This document shows, piece by piece, positions 46,174-55,273 of a stretch of 64,000 bases of DNA (positions are counted from its first letter, which is position 1; every line of letters begins with the position of its first letter). The position numbers were made by a program, and so were the translations under genes. The DNA is from Verrucomicrobiota bacterium. Lineage in GTDB: Bacteria; Auribacterota; JABMQX01; JAFGEW01. Location: the NCBI GenBank assembly GCA_016931415.1, contig JAFGEW010000076.1:37777-101776 (forward strand). Reading direction: 5' to 3'. The notes under the pieces were generated by a model, which saw only the letters and a program-made list of their open reading frames with translations, was not told the origin of the DNA and did not search any database.

Positions 46174-46809
46174 TCAGGTGCTCCGGTAGAACGAAACGCT
46201 CGTGCTCCCGTACTTGCGCGTCGTTGTGAGCCGGATCCGGCCTGCCTCGCCGGGCAGGGCAAGGCCGGTCGCATGCTCGATCACCAAGACAGCATCTTCG
46301 GAGAGGATAGCAGTCCTGGCCAGCAACTGCAACGCCCTTTGAGCCGGGGCTGGGGTGGGGTGTTCATTGCCCCGGCGCTCGCGGCCGCGGGGCTGGTACG
46401 CGTCCAGCTCCGCGGCCCGGCTCCAGGCCGGGTGGGCCGCGTAAGGCGGATCGGCCAGCACGAGGTCGAACGGCTCGCCGGCGGTGTCCAGGTTGTGCAC
46501 CTCGCGGAAGACGTCGCCGTGGATGATCTCGGCCTGCTCGGCGAGCCGGGTGTGCTCAAGGTTTTCGCGGATGAAGGGCAGGCAACCGGCCGAGCGCTCG
46601 ATGAGCACGGCGTATTCGGCGCCGCGGCTCAGCGCTTCGATCGCCAGCGCGCCGCTCCCGGCGAACAGGTCGAGCACGCGCGCGCCGACGGGTTTTTGTC
46701 CGAGGATGTCGAAGATCGCCTCGCGCACCATGTCGGACGTCGGCCGCACCGCGTCGCCGCGCGGCACCTTGAGCCGCATCCCTTTTGCTGTCCCGGCTAT
46801 CACTCGCAT
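46174..46809 (-). CDS. rsmD: 16S rRNA (guanine-N2)-methyltransferase RsmD
   Basis: 211 residues. MRVIAGTAKGMRLKVP, substrate motif RPTSDMVREAIFDIL, SAM motif LDLFAGSGALAIEAL and catalytic DPPY at 120-123 are all typical. An insertion rich in Arg/Pro (about 134-150) separates DPPY from the C-terminal strands and is longer than usual. First gene of the coaD-yceD-rpmF-plsX-fab block. Confidence 0.93.
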   Translation of the reverse strand: MRVIAGTAKGMRLKVPRGDAVRPTSDMVREAIFDILGQKPVGARVLDLFAGSGALAIEALSRGAEYAVLIERSAGCLPFIRENLEHTRLAEQAEIIHGDVFREVHNLDTAGEPFDLVLADPPYAAHPAWSRAAELDAYQPRGRERRGNEHPTPAPAQRALQLLARTAILSEDAVLVIEHATGLALPGEAGRIRLTTTRKYGSTSVSFYRST

Positions 46810-46857
46810 GATTGCTGCACAGGATAGCAGGACCGGCGGGACGGCAGGAAGAACAGG

Positions 46858-46890
46858 ATGCAGCGCCCCACCCGGAGCGGGGCGCTGCAT
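46858..46890 (-). terminator. Hairpin terminator before rsmD
   Basis: A perfect 12-bp stem, ATGCAGCGCCCC (46858-46869) and GGGGCGCTGCAT (46879-46890), 9-base loop, just after the stop of the minus-strand gene at 46902. A short TGTTCTTCC tract follows about 12 bases on. Confidence 0.65.
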
Positions 46891-46901
46891 CGAGGGATCA
46901 G

Positions 46902-47369
46902 TTAGTCCCAGGCGAGCTTGCCAGCAACCTCGAAACCCTGCTTACCGCACTTGGGGCAGAAGAGGGTTTTGTACTTGCCGTCCTCTTCGACGTCCCCCTG
47001 ACGGATCGAGATGAACGGCTTGCCGCATTCCGGGCAGGGGTAGAGCGCGTACTTCTTGCCGTTGTCAAAGCAGAAGACCTCGCCGATCAGATCGCCGGCC
47101 TTGGGGTCTTCACCCTCCGCCGGCCTGGGATTGGACACGACCTGGACCATTTTGTCACACGAGCAGCAGTAGCCGACGCCGATCACGACGCGGCCGGGCC
47201 TATCCGGGCCCCGAGGAATACCCCCGCCAAAGAGCAGGGTCGCCTCGAACTCGCATTCCGAGCACTTGCAGTCGTACCCGGTCCCCGCGATGCCGGGCCA
47301 AGCGATCGCGACGATGCACGCGACGGCAAACAACACCCTGGCCGAAGCCAATCCCCTGATCCGTTTCAT
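46902..47369 (-). CDS. Secreted Cys-rich (zinc-ribbon-like) protein, function unknown
   Basis: 155 residues with a signal peptide (VLFAVACIVAIAWPGIAG). The mature chain has five C-x2-C or C-x-C pairs: CKCSEC, CCSC, CPEC and CPKC, arranged as two or more zinc ribbons. No family name. The central GVGYCCSCDKM resembles AIGCCCRCEE in the small gene at 50064, so the two look like distant paralogues. Confidence 0.7.
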   Translation of the reverse strand: MKRIRGLASARVLFAVACIVAIAWPGIAGTGYDCKCSECEFEATLLFGGGIPRGPDRPGRVVIGVGYCCSCDKMVQVVSNPRPAEGEDPKAGDLIGEVFCFDNGKKYALYPCPECGKPFISIRQGDVEEDGKYKTLFCPKCGKQGFEVAGKLAWD

Positions 47370-47471
47370 CCGTGATCCTCCTGTGTGTGTTCCTCGATCT
47401 CCATTTGACCTCGAAGGCCGGTGGAAGTTCCCGCACTCCGTCGATCCCGTTGATCGCGCCTGAGATGAGCA

Positions 47472-48497
47472 TCAACTCATGTAGATGCGCAAGTACTGGA
47501 GCAGCGCGCCGGGGTGGAGGCGGTAGACATTCGACGCGTCGATGATGTCGGCGTTGTTGCAGATCGAGCACGCCCGCGGGCGGCGCGCGCGCCGCACCTC
47601 GCGCCGGCGCAGGATGCTCGCGAGAGACTTCTCGCGCACCGACCCGAACCGGCCTCCGGGCATGAAGCAGCCGAAGACGTCGCCGTTCGATGCCACGGTG
47701 ACGCACAGGACGGGCGAGCAGCACGTGTATGATTTCTTGCCGCCGATGAAGGCGCGCAAGTACTCGGCCGAGTTGTTGATCGGCCAGCCGCGGCGCTTCA
47801 TGTCGAGCAACTCGCGGAACACGTCGCCCAACTCGTCGGGCGGCAGCGCGAGCGGCTCTTTCGACGGCTCATCTTCCGGCCCGGTGCGATAGCCCGTGTC
47901 GATGGGCGAGAGGTAGATCGTCGCGCCCAGCTCGCGCGCGAGTCGCACCAGCGCCGGCGCTTCGGACGCGTTGAGCGTGCTCAGCACCGAGTTGACGATC
48001 ACCTTGATGCGCGGATAGCAGCGGCGCACCTCGACGATGCCCGCGCACGCCCGGTCAAAGAGGCCACGGAGCCGGCGCGTCTCGTCGTGGCGCGCGCCGA
48101 TCGCGTCGAGCGACACGATGAAGCAGTCCACGCCCGGCCCCAGCTCGTCGAGTCTCTCCGAGAGGAACCAGCCGTTCGTGATCACGATCGTCTGGAGGCG
48201 GTTGGCCTTCGAGGCGCGCACGATCTGCGGCAGGTTGGCGCGCATGAGTGGCTCGCCGCCCCAGATCGAGTTGAGCAGGAGGCCCGCGCGTCGTGCATCG
48301 GCGTAGAGGCGCACGATCTCGTCGAGCGGCAGCTCCTCGGCCTCCGGGTCGCGCCACAGGCACGTCACGCACCGGCAGTTGCACCGCCCCGTCACCAGGT
48401 GCGACAGGATCAGCGGTGCCCCCGACGCAAACCGCGACCAGGCGATCCGGCCCAACGTCCGCGCCGCCTCACGCGCCGCTGTTAGTGTGGCCGCCAT
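47472..48497 (-). CDS. Radical SAM protein with SPASM-like C-terminus
   Basis: 341 residues. The ATG at 48497 has GGGAGAGG upstream. The core begins at TGRCNCRCVTCLW (C-x3-C-x2-C) and includes SIWGGEPLMR and VNSVLSTLNASEAP. The C-terminal part has additional Cys (YTCCSPVLCVTVASNGDVFGCF, and CSICNN), the pattern of SPASM/twitch domains carrying auxiliary clusters, found in peptide- or sugar-modifying enzymes. The substrate is unknown and no short precursor peptide was seen next to it. Confidence 0.87.
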   Translation of the reverse strand: MAATLTAAREAARTLGRIAWSRFASGAPLILSHLVTGRCNCRCVTCLWRDPEAEELPLDEIVRLYADARRAGLLLNSIWGGEPLMRANLPQIVRASKANRLQTIVITNGWFLSERLDELGPGVDCFIVSLDAIGARHDETRRLRGLFDRACAGIVEVRRCYPRIKVIVNSVLSTLNASEAPALVRLARELGATIYLSPIDTGYRTGPEDEPSKEPLALPPDELGDVFRELLDMKRRGWPINNSAEYLRAFIGGKKSYTCCSPVLCVTVASNGDVFGCFMPGGRFGSVREKSLASILRRREVRRARRPRACSICNNADIIDASNVYRLHPGALLQYLRIYMS

Positions 48498-48555
48498 AGA
48501 GCCTCTCCCACGCGGGACCTCGGCGCTGTCATGTTGCCAGCCTTGGTCCAAGCGG

Positions 48556-48584
48556 AGCATAGCGTGCGGTACAGCCGAAGGCAA
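48556..48584 (-). promoter_or_regulatory. Promoter of the radical SAM gene
   Basis: TTGCCT (48579-48584), a 17-base spacer and TATGCT (48556-48561) on the minus strand, 58 bases before the ATG and just after the trkH stop. Confidence 0.45.
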
Positions 48585-48604
48585 GAGAAACGGCGCTTGC
48601 TGTG

Positions 48605-49945
48605 CTACATCGCCACATCCTTGTCATGTTCTTCCAGTTTCGGGCGGGGCCTCAGCACGAGGGCCATGCCGAAGGTCAGCGGCCCGAGACGGCCGGAGAA
48701 CATGAGCAGGATGATGATAAGCTTGCCGAGCTCGGTCAGCGCAGGCGTGATGCCCGTGCTCAGGCCGACGGTGCCGAGGGCGGAGGCGGCCTCGAACAGG
48801 ATGCCTTCGAAATCACCGGCCTCGGTGAGGGCAAGCAGGAGCGTGCCGATGAGCAGGAACGTGATGTAGAAGCCAAGGCTGGCGACGGCGGTCTGGACGC
48901 GTTCCTCGGGGATCGGGTGACCGTAGAACCTCACCACGCGCTCGCCGCGCAGCGCGCTTCGCATCACGCTTAGGATCGCCGAGAACGTGGTCGACTTGAG
49001 CCCCCCGCCGGTGCCGGATGGGGAAGCGCCGATCACCATGAGAATGGTGACGGCCAGCAGCGTCGCCTTCGACATCGCAGCGATCGGGATCGTATTGAAG
49101 CCGACGGTCGTCAGCGACGTCATGGCCTGGAAGAACGCGGTGAGCAGGCGCTGCTCGGGCGCTTTGGACTGGATTGACGGCTCGGTCAGAAACACGAACA
49201 GCGCGCCGGCGATCGAGAGCCACAAGGTGGTCTGCAGGATGATCTTGGTGGTCAACGTCACCGACGGGATTCTGTTCGTGAAGCGGCGCCAGACGTCGAT
49301 GCAGACGATGAAGCCGACGGCACCCAGATAGCTCAGGATGGCGACGATCACATTGAGCCAGAAGCTGCCCGAGAACGCCTCGAAGCTGCTGTTGTAGAGG
49401 CTGAAGCCGGCCGTGCAGAACGACGAGACGCTGTGAAAGATGGCGCTCCAGAACGAGTTGGGCATCCCGTTGGCGCGGAAGACGGCGTAGAGGGCGACTG
49501 CGCCGACCGCCTCGATCACCAGTGTGAACGTGATCACGCTCCGGATGAACTTGTCGATCCGGAACGACTGCGGCAGGCTGAACACGGAGCCACCGACGTT
49601 GACCCGTCGCTCGGAGAGTTCGCGCTTGCGCGACAGGATGACGAAAGAGCTCACCGTCATGTACCCCAGGCCGCCGAGCTGGATCAGCACGAGGACGACG
49701 ATCTCGCCGAACAGGCTGTAGTTGTCCGAGGTGCTCACGGTGGCCAGCCCCGTCGTCGAGACCGCCGACGTCGACGTGAAGAGGTTGTCGAGCGCCGTGG
49801 CTCCCTGTCCGTGCTGCGAGAACGGCAGGCACAACACCAGCCACCCGACCACGATGTAGGCGAAATAGCCGAGGAAGACAAGCTTGACCGGCTCGAGAGC
49901 CAGAACGAAGTCGCGTATCCCGCGAAGGCTCTTTTTGATCTTCAT
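48605..49945 (-). CDS. trkH: TrkH/KtrB-type potassium transporter membrane subunit
   Basis: 446 residues, shorter than E. coli TrkH and close to KtrB size. Four repeated pore loops with the selectivity Gly are seen: SAVSTTGLAT, SSFCTAGFSL, TSLTTVGFNT and SALGTVGLST. About eight to ten membrane helices. It needs a cytoplasmic TrkA/KtrA gating subunit, which is not in this window. Such transporters are known targets of c-di-AMP control in other bacteria, of interest given the cyclase at 18292. The ATG at 49945 opens a natural MKIKKSLRG start; the upstream extension looks spurious. Confidence 0.9.
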   Translation of the reverse strand: MKIKKSLRGIRDFVLALEPVKLVFLGYFAYIVVGWLVLCLPFSQHGQGATALDNLFTSTSAVSTTGLATVSTSDNYSLFGEIVVLVLIQLGGLGYMTVSSFVILSRKRELSERRVNVGGSVFSLPQSFRIDKFIRSVITFTLVIEAVGAVALYAVFRANGMPNSFWSAIFHSVSSFCTAGFSLYNSSFEAFSGSFWLNVIVAILSYLGAVGFIVCIDVWRRFTNRIPSVTLTTKIILQTTLWLSIAGALFVFLTEPSIQSKAPEQRLLTAFFQAMTSLTTVGFNTIPIAAMSKATLLAVTILMVIGASPSGTGGGLKSTTFSAILSVMRSALRGERVVRFYGHPIPEERVQTAVASLGFYITFLLIGTLLLALTEAGDFEGILFEAASALGTVGLSTGITPALTELGKLIIILLMFSGRLGPLTFGMALVLRPRPKLEEHDKDVAM

Positions 49946-50063
49946 CAGGCAAACCCCAGCGCACCGGCGCCATGCAGGAACCATCGACGCGACATGGTAC
50001 GAGCCACGTTCTCGGCGGGTCAAGAGCGAGTTGCGCGACTCAAGTCGGCGGATAGGGGTCGTC

Positions 50064-50351
50064 TTACGGGTCCAGCAGGGGCCAGCTCGGCCCCGTCACG
50101 GGCTGCTTGCCACAGGCGGGGCAGTAGAGGGCCTTCGGGTCTGTTGGGGGAGGGAAGGCCTTCTCGTCGATGGCAGCAGTCGGTCCGTCGCAGTCGGCAC
50201 ACGTACCGAGCGTCAGCTTCTCGCCGGACTTGACGTCCAGAACCTCGCCGAGGGGTGCATCGAGCTTCTCTCGTTCCTCATCAGTCGCCGTCATGCGGTT
50301 GTACGAGATGCGGCCGGACTCCTCGCACCTGCAGCAGCAGCCGATGGCCAC
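50064..50351 (-). CDS. Cys-rich small protein, possibly N-terminally truncated
   Basis: 95 residues from a GTG that has no ribosome binding site. Contains CCCRC, CADC and CPACG pairs, probably zinc-binding. Its start, DRPTVAIGCCCRC, aligns with the middle of the secreted protein at 46902 (DRPGRVVIGVGYCCSC). The frame stays open upstream and gives further Cys (CRCHGAC), but no start or signal peptide, so the 5' part may be lost or frameshifted. Confidence 0.45.
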   Translation of the reverse strand: MAIGCCCRCEESGRISYNRMTATDEEREKLDAPLGEVLDVKSGEKLTLGTCADCDGPTAAIDEKAFPPPTDPKALYCPACGKQPVTGPSWPLLDP

Positions 50352-50441
50352 TGTCGGCCGGTCGAGAAGGGGGAGGTGAGAACAGGCACCATGGCAGCGG
50401 CAGCGGCTGCGTGCACAATGATCGTGCCGGCGAAGTGCTCG

Positions 50442-50489
50442 GACAGGATCAGCAGGATCTCTGATCCCCGAGATACGGCTGATCCTGTC
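50442..50489 (-). terminator. Hairpin downstream of the VWA gene
   Basis: GACAGGATCAGC (50442-50453) and GCTGATCCTGTC (50478-50489) form a perfect 12-bp stem with a 24-base loop, beginning 10 bases after the VWA gene stop. No T-run. Confidence 0.45.
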
Positions 50490-50498
50490 TGTCCTCTC

Positions 50499-52286
50499 CT
50501 ATTTGTAGTACGGCGTCTGGATGCCGTACTTGTCGCCGAGGGCGCGGATTTCGGCGATGGTGGCGTCGTCCTCGCCGCGCTCGACCATGCGGTCGATGAG
50601 GGAGTAGATCTTCTGGAACGCCCACCGGCGGGCGACGGCCTCGTTGCCGTTATCGGGCTGGTCGAAGCCCTGCTTGAAGATGAACTCTTTGGTGATGCCG
50701 TTGACGTCGCCGAGGATCTGCATGCTGAACTCGGTTTCGTCGCGGTAGCGGCCGCAGATCGTGATGCGGCTCTTGAGAAAGAAGTCGGGCAGAACCTTGG
50801 GGTAAACCTCGGCGTCGCTCACGGTGCCGACCTGGAAGCGCAGGTTCAAGAGGATCGGGTCGCGCACCTCCTGGTAGAAGTCGAAGAGCGACTCGGCCGC
50901 GTCGCGGCGGGTGCGCTCGAAGCGTGACTCGCCCTTGTTGCGGTAGCTGAGCAGGTCGAGCAGGTACTCGTTGAACTTCGTGCCGCTGGCAAACGAGTAG
51001 ATGGCCGCCTGGTTCCGGTTGATCTCGGCGACCTCGTTGATGATGTTGCGGTCCTCGATGACGCCGCGGTTCGCGCGCCCGTCGGTGACGAGGAAGATCA
51101 TGTACGGCCGGCTGCCGTCAGGCCGCGTGCCGACGAGGCTCCGGAGGGCGCTGTAGACGTCGGTGTTGCCGCCCGACTTGAGCGAGTCGAGGAAGTGCTT
51201 TGCCGTGCGCAGCCGTGCCTGGGTCACCGGCACGAGGCCGCCGGCCATGCGGTTGGGCTCGGTCTTGAACTCGACGATGTCGAAGCGGTCGTCTGGGTTG
51301 AGCGCGGCGACGCACTGCTGGAGGCCGGCGACGTGGCGATCGAGCCGCGCGGGCACGACGCTGCTCGACGAGTCGACAACGAAGATGATGTCCTTGGGGA
51401 TGATGTGGAACTCGTTGCGGTCGCGGCGCGGCTCGATGACGACCATGAAGTAGCCGTCCTCCCCGCCGCGCTCGCCGGGCGCATGATAGGTGAACATGCG
51501 CACCGTGAGCAGGTCGTCAAGCGGCGGATACTTGCGGAGCAGCTCGACGGGCTCGGCAACGACATCCTCGAGCTCGGACGCCTCGATGTCAAGCGGCGAG
51601 GAGGAGGTGTCCGGCGGCTTGATGATGGTCGGGATGATGCCGCCCTGTTCGATCATGCTCTCGGCCTTCGGACCGAAGTCCGAGGGCTCGACCACCCCCC
51701 CGGCGCCGCCGTGCGCCCTGGAGATTGCATCGAGCACGTCGCCGGCCGATGCGGCCTCGTCGGGCACGTAGACGTCGCTCGTGGCCCAGCCGCTTGCGCC
51801 GGGCCGCACGACGGTGCGGGTCGGGATGCGGATGTGCTCGCCGAGCATCTCTTCCTCGATGGCGATGATCTCCTGCGCGATCGAGCGGTCGACGGCGTCA
51901 GCGACCTTGACCGGCTCGGGGTCGAGCGTTTCGCCCTCGAAGAGCTTTCTGAGCGCCTCGGCGATCTCGGCTTCCGAGGCGTCGAACGAGATAAGCCCGC
52001 GCTCGGCCAGGAGCTTGCGGCGGTCCTCGAGGTCGGCTTCGGAGCGGCCTTTCTCCGCGCCCGGCTGCTCGAACGAGAGGGTGTCGTCGGGCCGGACTGT
52101 GGAGCGTTGCTCGAGGTTATGGCGCGGGCGTTCGACGGTCTTGATGCTGAACAGCCGCTCGGCGGCGGGATTCTCGAAGATGCCGAGTTTGACCGTGACC
52201 TGGTAGGCGGCGTTGATCAGGACGAGGTGGACGAAGAGCGAGATCAGAACGGCGATGACTAAGAAGTATATATGCAGCCGCTTCAT
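50499..52286 (-). CDS. Membrane-anchored von Willebrand factor A domain protein
   Basis: 595 residues. An N-terminal membrane anchor (IYFLVIAVLISLFVHLVLI) is followed by an acidic, low-complexity region and a VWA domain from about 299. The metal site is DSSSS with Asp305, Ser307 and Ser309, then IVEFKT and FLVTDGRANRG. The anchor resembles the N-terminus of TonB-like proteins. It is the last gene of the ExbB-ExbD-TPR-VWA run, so it may be the moving or binding part of that system. Not obviously a chelatase subunit. Confidence 0.85.
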   Translation of the reverse strand: MKRLHIYFLVIAVLISLFVHLVLINAAYQVTVKLGIFENPAAERLFSIKTVERPRHNLEQRSTVRPDDTLSFEQPGAEKGRSEADLEDRRKLLAERGLISFDASEAEIAEALRKLFEGETLDPEPVKVADAVDRSIAQEIIAIEEEMLGEHIRIPTRTVVRPGASGWATSDVYVPDEAASAGDVLDAISRAHGGAGGVVEPSDFGPKAESMIEQGGIIPTIIKPPDTSSSPLDIEASELEDVVAEPVELLRKYPPLDDLLTVRMFTYHAPGERGGEDGYFMVVIEPRRDRNEFHIIPKDIIFVVDSSSSVVPARLDRHVAGLQQCVAALNPDDRFDIVEFKTEPNRMAGGLVPVTQARLRTAKHFLDSLKSGGNTDVYSALRSLVGTRPDGSRPYMIFLVTDGRANRGVIEDRNIINEVAEINRNQAAIYSFASGTKFNEYLLDLLSYRNKGESRFERTRRDAAESLFDFYQEVRDPILLNLRFQVGTVSDAEVYPKVLPDFFLKSRITICGRYRDETEFSMQILGDVNGITKEFIFKQGFDQPDNGNEAVARRWAFQKIYSLIDRMVERGEDDATIAEIRALGDKYGIQTPYYK

Positions 52287-52328
52287 AGCGACACCTCAAC
52301 TCCATTCTGGGCCGCACGCGCTCCGGTG

Positions 52329-54746
52329 TCAACCAGGCGGCGGCGACTGCTCGTCCGTGCCGAGCGCCTTCTGCGCGTCGGCCGCGAAGGGCGAATCGGG
52401 GTACTCCTCGATAAGCTCACGGTAGTATTTTGCCGCCTCGTCGGGCTGGCCTGTCGCGGCGAGGCACTGGGCCACGCGCAGCATGCACTCGGGCCGCTCC
52501 TCGGCGTTGCCGTAGAGGATATGCACGCGCTGGAAGCGGTTCTGGGCCTCCTTGTAGAGCTCGACGGCCTTCGCCGGATCCTTCGCCTTCCGGGCCTGCA
52601 AGAAGTGTACCGTGCCGAGCCAGTAGAGGGCCGCCGATTCGATGACGCTTGCGTTCTCCTCGCCGATCAGGCCGCTGAGCACCTCGACCGCCTTGTCGTC
52701 CCTGCTGAGCATATGCAGGCAGACGCCCGAGCGCAGCCTGGCGAGCAGCCGCAGCGAACCGCCCTCGACGTCCGCCTTGGTGTAGTGATCCAGGGCCGCG
52801 GCCCATTGCTTCTCGTGCGTGAGGCACTCGCCGAGTCCGAAGTGGGCCTCGTCGAGGCCGGCGCCCGCGGTGAACTTCTTGAGGAAGGCTTCGTAGAGCA
52901 CCTTGGCGTCGGCGAACTGCTTCTGCTCGAGCAGGTAGCCGGCGGCCCACAGGTGCGTTTTGGGCGGCACGTCGGCTTTCGCATTCTTCTTGAGCATGGC
53001 GAGCAGGATAGCGGCGGCTTGGTCGAACTCACTCCGCTCGTGGTGGATGGTGGCGAGCTTGTAGTTGGCGCGCTCGACGAATTTCTCGTCATGGGCTGTC
53101 TCGACGGACCGAGTCAGGAAGGTGACGGCCTCGTCGAGCTGGCCCGCCTTCTGCCGTTGCGAGCCGATCCAGTAGTAGGCGTCGGACGCGTAGGCCGACT
53201 TCGGATACTTCTCCGTGAAGCGCAGAAACGTCTCGACCGCCTTGTCTTGCTCGTCGAGCGACACCTGCGCCAGCCCGAGCTGGTAGAGGGCGCCCTCGGC
53301 AAGCGGGCTATCGGGGTAGCTCTCCAAGAGTCGCTCGTAGTCGGCGGCTGCCTCGGTCATGCGGCGGTCGGCGACGGCGCACTCGGCGGCGCGGGCGACC
53401 GCCTCGGGCGCGCGCGCGTCGGCGCCGTGGTTGTCGGCGAACGCGAGGAAGGTCTTGCGCGCCTCCTCGTAATCCTTCTTGGCAAAGAGGCACCAGCCGA
53501 TCTTGAACTCGGTCTCGACGAGTACGCCGGAGCGCGGGAAGTCGACGACGATCGTCTGGTAATGCATGAGCGCGTCCTGCGGACGTCCGAGCTGGAGCAG
53601 CGCCTCGCCGGCGAGATAGTGGACCGTGTCCGCGTCGGCGGCCTGCGGATGCTCGTTGAGGAACGCGGTAGCGGCGGTGACGAGCCCCTTGTAGTCCTTC
53701 AGGAAGTAGCGGCACCAGGCCATCTTGACTTCGGCCCGTGCGGCGAGCTCGCTCCCCGGCGCGGCCTTGGCGGCGGTCTCGTAGAACTTGAACGCGGTGT
53801 CGTACTGCCCAAGCTCGTAGTGGGCGTTGCCGACCAGGTAGTCGGTCTGCGGCCGCACCGGCTCGGGCACGAGGTCCTTGAGCTTGCCGTGTGCGGCGAT
53901 GGCGTCCTCATACTTCCTGGTGCGCAGCAGGCTCTGCACGAGCCCGTAGGCGGCCGCGCCGCCGTAGGACGTCTTGCCGTTCTGCTCAGCCACGGCGCGG
54001 TAGGCGCTCGCCGCCTTGTCGTACTGCTCGCGCTTGAACTCGATCTCGCCGACGCGGAACAGCGCCTCCGGCGCAAAGTCGTTGCCGAGCTTGGCGAGCT
54101 GGCCGAAGCGCGTCACGGCAAGGTCGGCCTCGCCGCGCTCGTCGTGCGTCAGGCCGAGTTGATAGAGCGCGTAGGGGCGGAAGCGATCCTGTGCGTCATC
54201 GGCGATGGTGTTGAAGACCTTGAGCGCTTCGTCGGTCTGCTTGGCGTCGAACAGCGCGCGGGCGAGCCGGTAGCGGGCCGCCTCCTTGAACTCGGCCCCA
54301 GCGTTGTCGCCCTCGGCGAGCGCGCGGAACACGGCGATCGCTTCATTCAGCTTGCCGAGCTCGTGAAGCACCTGGCCCCGGCGCAACTCGCGGCGTACGG
54401 CGTTCGCGCCGGCGGCGAACCGCTTCGCGTGTTCCTCGTAGGCGCTCAGCGCCTCCTCCGGCTTGCCGTCGTTACGGTAGCACTCGCCGAGTCGGAACAG
54501 CGCCTCGTCGCAGCGCGCGTCGTCCGGGTGGTCGCGCAGGAAGATCTGATACTGCTCGGCGGCCTGGCCGTAGAACGCCTTGCCGCGGATGTAAAGCCCG
54601 TTGGCGAAGTCGAACTGGCGTGTGCCCGCGTCATCCTGACGCGCGGCGTCATCCTTGACGCTTGGGTCGGTTGCGTCTTGCGCCAGAAGCGGGCCGGCCA
54701 GGGCCGCGATCAGAAGACTGAGCACGATCAGACGGACATGCGGCAC
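52329..54746 (-). CDS. Periplasmic TPR-repeat protein
   Basis: 805 residues. The GTG at 54746 has AAGGA 8 bases upstream and gives a compact signal peptide (VLSLLIAALAGPLLAQ); an ATG at 54776 is possible but has a poor site. About twenty TPR units follow (e.g. ALFRLGECYRNDGKPEEALSA, ALYQLGLAQVSLDEQDKAVE), close to the YbgF/BamD-like spacing. Placed between exbD and the VWA gene with 42-77-base gaps, it is likely the periplasmic scaffold of one complex. Confidence 0.87.
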   Translation of the reverse strand: MPHVRLIVLSLLIAALAGPLLAQDATDPSVKDDAARQDDAGTRQFDFANGLYIRGKAFYGQAAEQYQIFLRDHPDDARCDEALFRLGECYRNDGKPEEALSAYEEHAKRFAAGANAVRRELRRGQVLHELGKLNEAIAVFRALAEGDNAGAEFKEAARYRLARALFDAKQTDEALKVFNTIADDAQDRFRPYALYQLGLTHDERGEADLAVTRFGQLAKLGNDFAPEALFRVGEIEFKREQYDKAASAYRAVAEQNGKTSYGGAAAYGLVQSLLRTRKYEDAIAAHGKLKDLVPEPVRPQTDYLVGNAHYELGQYDTAFKFYETAAKAAPGSELAARAEVKMAWCRYFLKDYKGLVTAATAFLNEHPQAADADTVHYLAGEALLQLGRPQDALMHYQTIVVDFPRSGVLVETEFKIGWCLFAKKDYEEARKTFLAFADNHGADARAPEAVARAAECAVADRRMTEAAADYERLLESYPDSPLAEGALYQLGLAQVSLDEQDKAVETFLRFTEKYPKSAYASDAYYWIGSQRQKAGQLDEAVTFLTRSVETAHDEKFVERANYKLATIHHERSEFDQAAAILLAMLKKNAKADVPPKTHLWAAGYLLEQKQFADAKVLYEAFLKKFTAGAGLDEAHFGLGECLTHEKQWAAALDHYTKADVEGGSLRLLARLRSGVCLHMLSRDDKAVEVLSGLIGEENASVIESAALYWLGTVHFLQARKAKDPAKAVELYKEAQNRFQRVHILYGNAEERPECMLRVAQCLAATGQPDEAAKYYRELIEEYPDSPFAADAQKALGTDEQSPPPG

Positions 54747-54823
54747 GTGAGGTGTCCTTGCTGTGCGGGTGAGCATTCCCTATCTTAGACCGCCGAAGAT
54801 GCGGGGGAGTTCACGGCTTTGCG

Positions 54824-55273
54824 TCACGGCGCGCCGACGGTCGCGGCGGCGGTCTCCTCGGCCTTGGCCACGGCGAAGCTGACGTCCCAGATGTTGTACT
54901 TCTTGAAGAGGTCGAGGAGCCGGATGATGTAGTCGTACTTGGCTTCTTTGTCGCCGCGGACGATGATACGCTCGTCGAGTCCGCCGGGCAGCGCCTTGAG
55001 CTCGGCGAGCTTCCTGTCGAACGCGGCGAGGTCGTACTCGATCTGCTTCATCACGTAGATGCCGTCGGGCTTGACGTTGATGATGATCTCGGTCGGCTCG
55101 CGCTGGATGGGGCTGCCTTCCTTCGAGACAGGCAGGCTGATGTTGAGCTCGGACTCCATCTTGGCGTAGAGGCTCGTGATCATGAAGAACAGCATGAGCA
55201 GGAACAGGATGTCGATCATGGCCGCCAGCGGAAACGGCGGCTTAATCGGCCCTGACTCGCCGGCGAATCGCAT
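54824..55273 (-). CDS. ExbD/TolR-family proton-channel subunit
   Basis: 149 residues. Single membrane helix 15-35 containing the essential proton-carrying Asp21 (AAMIDILFLLMLFF), then a periplasmic domain. The ATG overlaps the stop of the exbB-like gene (TGATG). With ExbB it turns proton flow into movement of a partner, usually TonB or TolA. Neither is adjacent; the VWA protein has an anchor that may take that place. Confidence 0.9.
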   Translation of the reverse strand: MRFAGESGPIKPPFPLAAMIDILFLLMLFFMITSLYAKMESELNISLPVSKEGSPIQREPTEIIINVKPDGIYVMKQIEYDLAAFDRKLAELKALPGGLDERIIVRGDKEAKYDYIIRLLDLFKKYNIWDVSFAVAKAEETAAATVGAP

